A DNA stretch of 42,844 nucleotides from Entamoeba invadens IP1. Lineage: Eukaryota > Evosea > Mastigamoebida > Endamoebidae. The DNA is taken from contig NW_004440432.1 of NCBI RefSeq assembly GCF_000330505.1, forward strand, positions 319,211 to 362,054. The letters run 5' to 3'. Positions 1-11,107 of the stretch are shown piece by piece. The notes under the pieces were generated by a model. It worked only from the letters and a program-made list of their open reading frames with translations, was not told where the DNA came from and made no database searches. Every line of letters begins with the position of its first letter. Within the stretch, counting starts at the first letter, position 1. Both the position numbers and the translations under genes were made by a program.

Positions 1-242
1 TTCATTTACTTATTAACTCTCGTTCTTATTTCATGTTCATAACCAAACTATCCAATTCAATAAAAAAGTTAACTGTAATAATAAAAATGTGATGATAAAA
101 AACAGCAAAACGAATCTTAGTAAAATAGGAGTAAAAAGTGAATGAAAAAGATAGAAATCCAAAATATCTAGAACCCAAATGGAAGTTGAATTGACGGTGA
201 AGAAAAGAAAGTGAGATCCATCTCCTTTCTCAAATTGATTAA
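1..242. other. AT-rich upstream region of the PB1-like gene
   Basis: No coding potential stands out in either strand. The stretch leads into the ATG at 243. A GAAC tetranucleotide near 171 resembles the Entamoeba GAAC promoter element, but a four-base match is weak evidence and no clear TATA-like box is visible. Confidence 0.3.
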
Positions 243-590
243 ATGCCAATCATCAAGATCAAAGTGAAACAAGGGACTGCAAACAAGATTGTGAATGTGG
301 AACGAACGCTTCCCAACATCCACGAAGTCTTTGTAGCTGAATTGAAAAAGAAGTATCCCAATTACTTATTTGATATAGTATACAAAGGTGACACCACTCC
401 AATTATAATTACAGATAATAAGACTTTAACTGATGCCATAGACCACTGTGTGAATAAAAAAGAGGCTTTCTTACAACTTGAAGCCCAAGACAAAATTAAA
501 GAAGAACCAAAACCAAAAGAAGAACCAAAAAAAGTTGAACCAAAAGAACAACAAAAGAAAGAAGAACCAAAGCCAAAAGCCGACGTCAAA
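243..590 (+). CDS. PB1-like domain protein, 5' part (interrupted by a LINE fragment)
   Basis: The ATG at 243 opens a frame whose first ~82 residues fit the PB1 ubiquitin-like fold: a basic strand at the start (IKIKVKQG), an FDIVYKGD strand, then the acidic OPCA-like stretch IIITDNKTLTDAIDHC and a final FLQLEA strand. PB1 domains mediate protein-protein dimerisation through basic and acidic faces; here both faces seem present. A low-complexity linker of KEEPKP-type repeats follows (residues ~86-113). From codon 117 (ATG at 591) the same frame runs straight into retrotransposon sequence, so the original C-terminus is missing. PB1 is my best call from the pattern; another ubiquitin-like fold is possible. 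Without the LINE-derived tail the product would be a ~116-residue adaptor-like protein. Confidence 0.6.
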
Positions 591-1409
591 ATGGATGCAT
601 TCATTCAAGTTGTGAGAATGCAGGAAAAGGCAACCTTATGTGGGACGAGGAAAGCAATCATCACTAGTAACAAGTCTGAGGCACGATGCTACTACTGCAA
701 AGATCAGATTGCAAACATAGGACACATCTTGCTGAGTTGTCCAATGACCAAGAAGTCTTAATTAGCCAGACACAATGTAGTCTGTGACAAAATCCACATG
801 GCACTGCTGAAGAGGCTGAAGATGATAGATGAGAACACTTCAATGACGGTGCCTCCCAAAGACATGTACGACGAAGTGGAGAAGAATGTGGTCATTGCCG
901 AAAGAAATCAGCTTTGTGATGATAGGCAAAACTTTGCTCGAAGGCCCGACATTTATTGGCAAGACGACGAAGCCAAAAAGGGTTATGTTGTTGATGTCAC
1001 AATTGTAAAAGATAAAAACATCGCCACTGCTTACTTCCGAAAAGTGTCAAAATACAACACACGTTGTGAGAAGCTTCGAAGTGCAAGGAATCTGCGAAAT
1101 GTGACCACAGTTCCTGTGGTCATAACGATCAGCGGACTGATAAACAAGCTCTCTGTGGAAAGAATAGAGAAGCTGTTGAAGATCAGATTGGACTTACCTA
1201 AGATAATTAGGGATGTCACAATTTTTAGTATAAAGGATCTGATGACTATCTTGAGGCATGGGAGAGCTTCCTTAGCGCCAGGAAACTCACTGGATTGTTC
1301 TCCACATGATGAATCGGGAACAGAGAATCCCGAAGGCGAAGAGATGGTTGAAGGAGGAGACAGCTCCGAGCCATGTAATCTAATAACAAATCAATTTGGA
1401 AATGTATAA
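591..1409 (+). mobile_element. 5'-truncated non-LTR retrotransposon (LINE), end of RT plus restriction-like endonuclease
   Basis: The region encodes the C-terminal end of an R2/R4-type LINE ORF2. First comes the post-polymerase zinc motif CYYC-x8-H-x4-C (about 690-740), preceded by a typical FIQVVRMQEKATL stretch and followed by ARHNVVCDKIH. Then comes the restriction-enzyme-like endonuclease core: RRPD (about 945) followed 14 residues later by D in VVDVTIV, i.e. the PD-x14-D nuclease signature. Entamoeba LINEs carry exactly this zinc-motif plus PD-(D/E)XK arrangement. The polymerase domain is absent, so this is a 5'-truncated copy. A TAA at 759-761 interrupts the frame once between the zinc motif and the endonuclease; reading resumes in the same frame and ends at 1409 with an acidic tail. 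The copy cannot be autonomous. Confidence 0.82.
759..761 (+). other. In-frame nonsense codon inside the LINE fragment
   Basis: TAA lies in the same reading frame as the sequence before and after it. The LINE-like protein similarity continues directly on both sides (LLSCPMTKKS before, LARHNVVCDK after). It separates the 172-residue PB1-LINE reading frame from the 203-residue endonuclease frame that is usually called from an internal ATG at 798. Confidence 0.8.
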
Positions 1410-2563
1410 TTGAATCCTTGCGGGTTTTTCTTCGAATTTAGACAATGATTTAATTAAATCTGTTTTATACTTCGCAAGTGTAAAATAATTTTCACAAAAA
1501 AACAAAAAAAAATTAAAAATAAAAAAACATCCTAAAATTAAAATGAATAAAACGATAGTTAAGATAATATTTTTAAAACATATTTTGTATACATATGATT
1601 CTCAACAAAAGGTTATAAAGTGAGAACGATAACCATCAGTATGGTTGCACAAATAATATGACAGTATTTGATTGTTTGTTACATTTATTAAAATTCAATA
1701 AAATATCAACTTTTTTACACGTTAGTTACAAAACATCAAAAAATTTACAATACAAACTAATTTAAACAATTACTTTTGAAATTTTCAAAGTATGACGTAT
1801 TCCTTGTTTTTCAATGAATGAATTTTTATCAGATTTTTATTTGATACGTTTTCTTATTTCAAAACCCTGTTTTTAGAGAGACTTATTGTGTGCAGTTTAT
1901 TTATTATACATACTACACATTTTTTAATATAAAAAGAAAAAAATAAAAACTTAAAAATAATAACAGGAAAAGTCAACAAGTTTTCCTCACAGGAAAAGTG
2001 AACCTTTTTTCAACAAACATACAATTTTAGGTTAAAATTTACTATTAATTTGTAGTAAATTAAATTAATTTTTACTATTATTTTTGTTTCCTGGTATTCT
2101 CCATGGTTGTAAAAAGTTTAAAGCGTTTTTTGCATTATTTCTTTCTAATATACACTCAAAATGAATAATATATAAATAAGTTTACATTTTTGTAAATTTT
2201 TGATTTTCATGTGTTTCTTTTAAAAAAAATCAAGTTTTTAAATTATGGTATATAATAATCAACAAAGAAGCGATATTAATTAAGAATAATAAAACACTTT
2301 TAAATTGTTTTAATACAATAGGGTTTGAATCAGGGTCGCCGATTTGAATGAAGAAAATTCTTTTTTAAAAAATAACAAATTTTCATCTGTTCTTTGTACC
2401 GTTTGTCGCATATTTTCTTCACTGAACAAATTGAAATAATAATTTTCAACTTTTTCTTTTTTTCTTTTTAATAATTCACTTGAAATTTTATCAATTTCAC
2501 TTAATTTAAATTTCGGAATAGAATTTTCAATTTAACTATTTTTTGACTTTTTTATAAAATTTT
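1410..2563. other. AT-rich spacer downstream of the LINE fragment
   Basis: No credible gene is seen. The first ~80 bases after the LINE stop contain CTTGCG (about 1417) and its complement CGCAAG (about 1473), which could form the 3' UTR stem of the retroelement. A-rich runs at 1495-1530 could be a degenerate tail. The rest is homopolymer-rich AT sequence with many stops in all frames. Confidence 0.4.
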
Positions 2564-4367
2564 TCAAAATTGAATCATTGCAATCGTCTCATACTTTGAT
2601 ATTTCATTCAGGTTGTCAATTTCTTTCTCAATAAATACATACAATTCTTCATCGTTATGTTTAAAAGATGGAATTGTTTTAGAAAAATCAATAACTGGTT
2701 TTCTTGGCAATAAAAAATTTTAACAAGTTAATGTAATTCTGATGAGATAGCCAAAGTCTTCTATGTTGAATCCAAAAACTGATCTAAAAATACGAAATTG
2801 ATTTGTCAAAGACGCAAAAACGTGTTCCACGACATTCCTTGACTTGGAATGGACTTTATTAAACTTGTGATAAAAATCACGTTTTTCTTCGCATATTTCA
2901 CTTTTTGCGTTTTTAATTGGAACATCCATATAATCTTCATCTTTTCTCAAATATCCCAAATCTCCCAAAATAAACTCACCGGGTTTAACCATTGATCTGT
3001 TACAACTGTTCAATTTTGAAACGTTTATTGAACCTTCACAAACATTTGAATCCAAAACAAATCCTTGTACGTTCACTTTAATTTCAAATTTCATTCCCGA
3101 ACCATTTATTTTTTTGGAATACAATTTTTTTTTCTCTCACTTTTCCATTTTTTGTTAAAATACAATTTGAAGCTGTTGTTTTAGAATCGATTGCCCAGTA
3201 ACTGTTAATTAATTCTGGCATTATTTTCAAATCTTTAACTTTTTTACCAAGTGCAAATGGAATCAACACATTTGGACTATTTCCCAATTTAACTACCATT
3301 TTTTCATAAATTGTCTCGCCAAAGTGATTTTTAAAGTCGTGGTATTGTTTAGATACATAATTTGACCTATTCTTTTTCATTCTCAAAATGTATTCTTCCT
3401 CTGTTTCTAATCTTTTCATTTTTTCTAAACACACTTCCCCTCGTTTTGAAAAATGACAAAACCTTTCTAAACGCAATAACACAAAAGTCAACAAATAGTT
3501 TAATCCGAATCTCAGTATAACCAAAACGAGAAATGTCAAAGATTTGAATGAAAGTGACGCATTTTTATTTCTTTTTCCTAAAATTGCAGATTTTTCCACT
3601 GAAAAATAACAACACTTTTTAACATTTGGAGAACCCACAAAAGTAACTTGTGAAAATGTTATCAGTTTGTAATACTTTTCAAATTCGCATTTACTCATTC
3701 CAATATAAAAATAGTAACTTTCATCATTTTCTGCAATTTCGTCCATTATTTCATTATTTTGAATGTTATCACATTCATTTTCAAGTGTTTCACCAGAAAT
3801 TGAGAATAAATTGCAATTTTCTAGTTTTGTGTAATTGTTGTATTTTTCTTCTTTTGAAATGACAGTCAAAGGAGGCAAAAACAATTACTCAACACAAACA
3901 AATCATCTGGTTCAATAACATGTTCGTCTTCAAAAAGCATTTTATCATAAGCAAGTTGTTTTTTTGTCTAAGCACATAATCTATTTGAGGAATTGTTTGC
4001 GTTGCTAATTTAAATTTATTCTTTTTTGATCCTTTTTTATCTTTTTCGTTTTTTGAACATTCTTTAATTTTTTCCTTTATGTTTGTTTGCTTTGTTTTTT
4101 TGTCGATAAAATCTTTTTCCACATTTTCACTTCTTTTAATTAATAATTTTGTATTTTTTGTTGTTTTATTGGAGATTTTACGAGTTTTTCGGATAATGTT
4201 TTTTCGATTTTTTCATTGTTACGTACATTCACTTTCGATTCTGTTTTATGAGAAACTAAAGAAGGAAATTCAACTAAATCGAAATCAAAATCATCTTTAA
4301 ATGGATTTTTAAAAATCTTTTGTATTGGCAAGTCTCTTTTCATTGAAATACAAGTTTTAACAAACAA
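2564..4367 (-). pseudogene. Decayed IS5/PIF-Harbinger-like DDE transposase
   Basis: Reading right to left, several frames join into one transposase. A charged N-terminal part (4367-4140 and 4122-3889) is frame-broken. The body at 3884-3084 holds a helical pre-catalytic region (FYIGMSKCEFEKYYKLI, then SLTFLVLVILRFGLNYLL) and the first catalytic Asp in YWAIDSKTTASN. After a frameshift the next frame (3124-2720) holds ILGDLGYL (second Asp) and SRNVVEHVFASL (catalytic Glu), the DDE_Tnp_4 layout. The frameshift falls at a T9 run (3125-3133) or T7 run (3109-3115). The frame is cut by TAA at 2720-2722, yet coding-like sequence (FLLPRKPVIDFSK...) continues in frame to TGA at 2564-2566. The 5' lesions make it inactive. 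No TIR pair was found. The ISL2EU branch is the main alternative. Confidence 0.72.
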
Positions 4368-5286
4368 CTATAAATAATATGAATACTATTTTTTGTTTAT
4401 TAGAAATAATTTCATTTATATTCGACAATGACACATTTTATTGATTTCACCGATCAATTATCATATTTTATTAAACAAAATTAACATTAAAATATAGCGT
4501 TTCAATTTTATTTGCATATTGAAATAATGAAAATGCCAACCAGTTTTTGATAATTTTATTTATAGAATTTTTAATCAATAGTGGCAGTGCTATAAATATC
4601 TCTGAGGATGGTAAGTCGTGTAACAAACAGACATTATCAACACGGACTTAAACATCTAAAAAGTGAAATGACGTGTTCCCATATTCAAAAATAGTAACTT
4701 ACTCAATATACATTTCAGACAGATGTAAAAGTGTAAAATTTCTATTTCTGTCATCCTCAGAACTGTAAATTCGTTTAAAACACAAGTTAATATCAAAATA
4801 AAACAATCATATTAAAATACACACAATATGATTAACTTTGTTATTACAATAAATTTGAATAATTGCATAAATTACAAAATTATTAATAAATTTATGTTAT
4901 TTTAAAATCACATTTTAGAAATCAGTGTTTTCGACTTTTTCACTTTTCATTTTGATAAAAAACAATTATCAATTTAAACGTAAATTTCAATCGTTTTGTT
5001 ATTAAAGACGGATTCGGAAATAATTTCACTAAGTATATAATCATAATATGACCAAGTTTAATTCACGTTTTGTTAATTTCCGTCTCAAGTAAGCGAGTTA
5101 TAATTATTGTTTATGTTCACTGATTATTGTTACGATTTTTTGATTGTTTTTAAATCTTTTGGCATTTCTGATAAATTATTACCATTATTTAAAATTGGAA
5201 CTTTGACTTAAAATATTAAGTGTAAATTATAACTTGATCTTTAAGAGTGGGCCTTATGGGGAACTGAACCTTATGGATTTGATTTT
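4368..5286. other. Noncoding AT-rich spacer with a short inverted repeat
   Basis: No gene is supported. A 10-bp inverted repeat, TCTGAGGATG at 4601-4610 and CATCCTCAGA at 4752-4761, encloses ~140 bp of slightly less AT-rich sequence and could be the remnant of a short nonautonomous element. The same CTGAGGAT core recurs in the hairpin at 5287-5340. Everything else is simple AT-rich DNA. Confidence 0.35.
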
Positions 5287-5340
5287 TGTATCCTCAGGAA
5301 AACATTTTTTAATAAGGATAGCTTTGATCCTGAGGATACA
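5287..5340. repeat. Perfect 12-bp inverted repeat (hairpin) at the 5' edge of the first kinase copy
   Basis: TGTATCCTCAGG at 5287-5298 pairs with CCTGAGGATACA at 5329-5340, loop 30 nt. A third partial copy (CTTATCCTCAAG) follows just downstream. The hairpin lies immediately before the first recognisable cysteine-rich coding sequence of the receptor kinase, suggesting an insertion or terminal foldback that cut off the gene's 5' end. Confidence 0.6.
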
Positions 5341-8300
5341 CCTTATCCTCAAGAAACCCTTTACTATTGGTGATAATTGTATATCATGCAAAGAAGGCAA
5401 AGTGAAAGTCACTTCAAATAGGTGTATGAGTTGTTTTGATTTAATTCCAAATTGCCAACTGTGTGAATACAACAACGGGAGTCAATTGTGTACAAAATGT
5501 TATGCGCCTTATATTATTGATAATAATAAATTTATGTGTGTTCTCGGATATTCAAACACAACACATTTTAACTCAGAAACATTAAAAAGTGATTTAAATG
5601 ATCTTGGCTGTCTACACCAAGTAAATTATTAATGTTTTATATGTGATGAAGATCACGTTTTATTCAAAGGAAAATGCATCGAAAAGGAAAATAAAAGTTG
5701 CTTTGATTTTTCAGTGAAAATGTGTGATAATTGTTTCAAAAACGTCATCACTACAAACGGTGATTGTTCAATTGAAAATATGTGCAAATACCAACTCACT
5801 CACAATGACAAGACTTCTTGTTTATTATAACAATGACATACAAGAAGGCATCAAAGCCAACAAGTGCAGATATACACAAAACGAGTTTTGTTATTTGGCA
5901 AATGAAGGGTTTTACACGACACTTAATATCAATGGGGGTAACTATAAGTTGTGATAATGCAAAGATTTGCCAAGTCATTGATGGTGATAAAATCGATATA
6001 TCATGTAAAAGTGAATTTGTATTAAAATTAAACATGTTGTGTTCACACGACACAAACTGTGTTAATAATAGTGGAAATGTGTGTACAACATGCCCACAAA
6101 ACCATCACATTGAAAGTGGTGGATGTATTTCCAATGACAACGAGTGTGTGATTCAAAACAAAAAGATTTGCATTTTGTGTAACAACAAAATAAATGTAGA
6201 TGGGAAATGCGTTTCAACCGATTCAATCAACTGTAAAGAGTTTGTTGGTGGTGTTTGTACGCAATGTGATGACGATCGTTACAAAGACACGACTGGGTGT
6301 TTGCCAAAACAAGACAAATACCCAGACTGTGAATATGTGAGTGTTGTGTCATAGTCGTGTTTGGAGTGTAACAAATCATATCTTCTTATCGACAATTCAT
6401 GTGTTGAAAATGATACCAACACAACAAAAGCACTCGATTTTCAATTAAAAAGTGAAACAACAACAGACAACTGCATGTTGAGAAGTTCAAAGGGATGTAT
6501 GCGATGTAAAGACGGGTATTACATAATGAACTCACTTTGTGTGAGATGTGAGTACCCATGCACACACTGCTCCAATTTGACGTATTGCACAAAGTGTGAT
6601 GCGTACTCGTACACCAAGAATGGCAAGTGTTTTGAATACAATGAGTTATTAAGTGTGTGTGATGTGATGATGTCGACATTCGAGGGGTGTGTTGTGTGCA
6701 AAGATGGGTACATACGATCAAGTGATGGAAAGCAGTGCGTTAGATGTGACACATCTTGTAAAACGTGTTCCAATGATGGGGATTGTGTTATTTGTAGTGA
6801 TGGATATTACAGAACTCCGAACAACAACACTAAGCTGTGCAACCCACAAACAGAATTAAACAACTGTTTGAACAAAACAACGAGTGGCTGCACACTATGT
6901 GAAGATGGTTTTGCACTAAAAGATAATTTGTGTCACAAATGTGGTGAAAACTGCACATATTGTGATGCCACTTTTGAGTGTTCAAAATGTGGTGATAACA
7001 ACATTCTGAAAGACTGCGTGTGTGTTCACTTCTCACAAATACCAAACTGCATTTCATCACAAAATTCACTTTGTTTGGAGTGTGCAGATGGCTACAAGTT
7101 GAGTGACGACAAAATTGAGTGTTTTGCAAACACGAATTATGGGATGGTTGTTGGTCTTCCAGTTGCATGTGTTGTTGTGTTTGTTGTAATATTTATCTCA
7201 ATAATAACAATTATTGTTTTATTTGTGTTAAAAAAGAATACAAATGAACACACCGAAAACATTTGGGTCTTCAAGATGAGTCGCTCCAATATGATGATGA
7301 CTAAACTTGAAAGCGACATTCTATCAAAAAATGAAATTTCATTTGGTAATGAAAGTGACAAAATCCAAATTGAAAGTGAAAATCGTGAATTGTTGTGTGT
7401 TGGCAACTCGTCTAAAGGTAACATGAAAATTCAAATCACAACAAAAGACAAATGCGACAAATACAAAATTCGCACAGAACCAAAAATAGTGACTTTAAAA
7501 AGTGGGTTTGCATGAGAATTTGAAGTCTTTATAACACCATATTGCACAATGGATTTGAGTGACAAAATCATGATCGTATCACTTGATTTACACAGTGGTA
7601 AACAAAACACGACTTTAATGAACATCAAAACACTGGTGGAACAATCAACACGTCTTGATTACGACGAAATCAAAACAGAAAAGAAACTTGGTGAAGGCTT
7701 GTTTGGAATTGTCTACAAAGTAACTTACAGAGGAAATGTTGTTGCAATCAAGAAGATGAAACAAGTTGACAACTCAAATAATGAAAATCCAGTTGATGAA
7801 TTTACCAAAGAAGTTGAAATGTTCGACAAATTTAGAAGTGAGTACATTGTTCACTTATATGACGCCGTGTTCACTCCAAACAAAGTGTGTAGGTCACTGA
7901 GTTTGCACATTATGGAAGTTGTCAGGACTTGATAAATCACAACAGATCTGATGAAGTTGACATGAAAATGCGAATCAAAATGATGAAAGATGCTTCAAAA
8001 GGAATAATATATTCACACGAAAATTGGATATTACACAGAGACATCAAGCCAGACAATATTTTGGTTGTTTCACTTGATTTAAACAGCAATGTGAATGCAA
8101 AATTGACTGATTTTGGAAGTAGTAGAAATGTTTATATGTTGATGATCACATGACATTCACAAAAGGAATTGGAACATCAAAGTACATGGCGCCTGAAATT
8201 TTAAAACAACAAAAATACACAAAACTGCCAACATTTATTCGTTTGGAATAACATTGTATGAAGTGTTTGGCTGGTGTGTTGCTTATTCAAATAAAATTTA

Positions 8301-8503
8301 AATTTTAATGGAAAATAGCCGAGTTTGTTATGTAGGGAAAACAACTTGAAAAAAGAAATGATATTCCAGAAACTCTGTTTAAAGCGATAGAAATGTGCCG
8401 GGTACAAGAAAAGGCAAATCGAGTATCTATTGATAGAATAGTTAATTTACTTGCTTTGTTATTGTTTTATGGTTTAATTGTTGAGTTGTTTGAACATGAA
8501 TAA
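5341..8503 (+). pseudogene. Transmembrane receptor kinase (Entamoeba TMK type), copy 1, broken
   Basis: The order is a CXXC-rich ectodomain (5370-7130), a membrane helix (about 7141-7226, GLPVACVVVFVVIFISIITIIVL), a juxtamembrane linker, and a TKL-like kinase domain. Kinase motifs are GEGLFGIVYK (glycine loop), VAIKK (ATP-binding Lys), ILHRDIKPDN (catalytic loop), DFGSS, and MAPEIL. In-frame stops lie at 5630-5632, 6352-6354 and 7513-7515. Frame changes lie near 5825, 5950, 7888 (one base lost compared with the copy at 27.7 kb), 8150, 8225 and 8290. The C-lobe degrades until a final TAA at 8501-8503. No signal peptide or start is left. The intact family senses outside signals through the cysteine-rich domain and phosphorylates Ser/Thr or Tyr; this copy cannot make a working kinase. 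Confidence 0.88.
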
Positions 8504-8805
8504 TATCAATGTCGTCCCAAAGTGTCAAAATTTAATTTTGAAACCAAAAAGAAGAAATAAACACGGGACAAATTAAATTTACAAACGAATAGACAAAGTT
8601 CAAAAAAATTACTTGGAGAACTATACCCCGAATAACTTTTTAACTATTTTATACTCTCCAGAAGAAGTACTAAAAACTGAATGCAAAATTTTCGATTTTT
8701 ATTTTTTATTGTATGAGATAAGTGATGTCTCACATATAAAATTAGATAACAACTTAAACGTGTTAGTGACACAAAGTCTGCATACAACATAACAAAAAAT
8801 GTTAT
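8504..8805. other. Spacer between the kinase and peptidase remnants
   Basis: About 300 bases with no open frame of note and no recognised motif. It may contain eroded coding sequence of the upstream part of the peptidase remnant, but nothing can be aligned by eye. Confidence 0.3.
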
Positions 8806-9532
8806 TTTTCAGTTCATCGTGCAAAGTTGTTTTATTCATGTGATGAAAGTGCAAAAAACAACGTTTTGAACAAATTTGGTGTGATTCAGACGTTTATGGA
8901 TAAGTCGGAGGTCGGTCCCAATATCAAAATTAACGAGGAAAATCAGATGAAGGAGTTTTTTGTATTTCCCCCAAACACCAATTACGTTGGGATGTCCTTC
9001 AACTTCCTTAAAATGGTCATCCGTTCGACGCAAATTTAAAAGCGCTTTTTGAAATCATCGAAAAGAATTTTTTTGTGTGTGGAACAAAATGTGAGTTGAA
9101 GGAAGAGCGTATGACGGGTCGTTGAGTTATCAAGCGAATGGGAATGTGTGTATCACTTCATACAAAGACCCGCACATTTCTAAAACATTCGATACTTTCC
9201 GTAAAATTCCACAAATTTGTGAAACCCTAAAAATGAGTGAGGAGGAAATAGAACAGTTCGTTGTCAACATTTTGGCAGTGTACGATGCGTTTACAAGTAC
9301 GCAATTTTTCTTTGAATATGGCATGGAAAAGGAAGTTGGGAATTTTGTTGAGAATTTTAATGAATTGCGAGAACAATTGTTTGGTGTTACACTTGAGAAA
9401 ATAAAGGAGAAAATACACGTGATAACAGAAGGGATACAAAACGCGGTTTGTTGTGTTGCTGGTAATAAAAATCAAATTGAAAAGGCTGGCGAGAAGTTTG
9501 AACATGTTGTAAACATATTTAAGACAAAATGA
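8806..9532 (+). pseudogene. C-terminal remnant of an M16 (insulinase/presequence-protease-like) peptidase
   Basis: Three frames join into one domain: VHRAKLFYSCDESAKN...PNTNYVGMSFN (to ~9015), then GHPFDANLKALFEIIEKN in a second frame (~9017-9125), then SYQANGNVCITSYKDPHISKTFDTF and a helical tail to the stop at 9530-9532. The run 'NYVG', a helix leading to a conserved arm, then 'SYKDPHISKTFDTF' followed by SEEEIEQFVVNILAVYD resembles the final domain of M16C peptidases (SYRDPN...TL, then an acidic helix). The zinc-binding HxxEH domain lies N-terminal in this family and is missing, so the remnant has no activity. Two frameshifts confirm decay. The family call is by pattern only. Confidence 0.5.
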
Positions 9533-11107
9533 TTTGATTTTTTTGTTTGTTTATTATAACAGTTGTTTATGTTGAGTCCATTTTGCTTAGATTTTGTCAT
9601 TTTTATGCTCATTAATTAACTTATAAATGTCTTACATTCTTTTTTACTTCTTCCTCATTTTTAAAATAGTTTTCTAAACAGTCTTTTTTTTCAAATTCCA
9701 TTTTCAAACCCATTTTTTTGTCACTATAAAATCCATTTTCCTGTTCATTTGTATCATTCTTGTTATATTCAAAATAGTTTTTATATTTTTTTTGTTTTGC
9801 TCGAATGTTTGTAAAAATAAGTTTTTTGTATTATTTTTAGAAGTCGTTTCTAAATTTGTATTAAAAACATTGGGAAACATCTTTCAAAATACTTCTCTAT
9901 TGTATATAAATTGTGTTTGGTGTAAGTCGCGATGATAAAATATTTCAATACAATGAACGTTGCTTAATTTTGTCAACATTTTTCTAAATATAAAGTATAA
10001 TAGTTTTTGTAATATTGTTTTTGATATACACCTTTTACCTCGCCTAAATGAACTCACGTTTTAAGCTTGATATTAAAAACAATAATATCACATTTTGATT
10101 ATCATGGTTGTTTCCAACAATTTAATATAAAATTTGTATATTAAACAAATTAATAATGTTTGGTGCATTTTCAACAAATATACTTTAAGTGCAAAATGGT
10201 CAATACAACAAATAAAGTGTGTATTTTCCTATTTTTCTTTTTTGGTGTTTGTTTACAAACTTGAATTTGTTAACAATAATGAGCATTTTTTAAATTTTAA
10301 ATTATACTCATCAGTTGCATAAACACGTCTATATGTCATAATCTGATATCCACCCATGATATAGAACTTAATAGTTTCGGTCGAAAGTTTTTTGATCAAA
10401 AAGGATATTATTTTGATTCAATATAACACTTTCATTCATAATAAATTTAATAATATACCAAAAATGTTCTTATCATTTTTATTTGATGAAGTATTAAGTG
10501 ACTAATGTTTATATGCTTTTTGACATATTTTTGTAATAAACCAAAAATTATAATTTTCAATACGATATATTGTTTTCCTTATACTCTCGCTTCGATTCAG
10601 TACAAAACTCTTGTTTTTTTAAATCCAAAATAAATTAATATTGCTTTGCTCATTTTCTTGGCAAGATCGATTACTTCTTAAAGGTATTGTTTAAATTATG
10701 TACATTATCATTGTGTTAATTGATCATACATTTAATTAATATGTTAAATTTTACTGAAAAATACAAGTGAAATTATATACTGTTATTTAAGGTGTATTAA
10801 AAAAACTACTATATAACAATCAAGTACAAACACATGTATTTATTCCAGACAATGAATATCCTAATATTATTGGATTAAATGTTTAACATTTTAAATTTGT
10901 ATAAGTGATATGAAAATAATAATGTAATTATTTAAAATTAAAAAATATGTTCAAAAATCAACAAAAAAGGTATTTTATTCAAGCGTATATATTCGATTTA
11001 AAATAGTTATGATTTGTAATTTGATTGCTGTTTTATATTATTTTTTTGTTTCAAATGTAAAAAACAATAGTTTATATATTAATGTTTATATTTTTTGACA
11101 TATGTCG

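Noticed and set aside
362..604. Ser/Phe-rich 80-residue frame on the minus strand
   Set aside because: It is the antisense of the KEEPKP linker of the PB1-like gene; composition alone explains it.
798..1409. A separate gene starting at the ATG at 798
   Set aside because: The frame before it, past the TAA at 759, is the same LINE protein. The ATG is internal to the nuclease region, so this is one broken element rather than two genes.
6386..7168. His/Cys/Thr-rich minus-strand frames opposite kinase copy 1
   Set aside because: They mirror the CXXC codons of the receptor on the other strand and have no domain or start context.
5341..8503. Alternative genetic code or selenocysteine to explain UGA and other stops in the kinase
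   Set aside because: TAA, TAG and TGA all occur, together with frameshifts, so simple pseudogene decay explains the data.
10134..10322. 62-residue plus-strand frame in the desert
   Set aside because: Phe/Asn/Lys-rich sequence with no signal, domain or promoter; expected by chance in AT-rich DNA.
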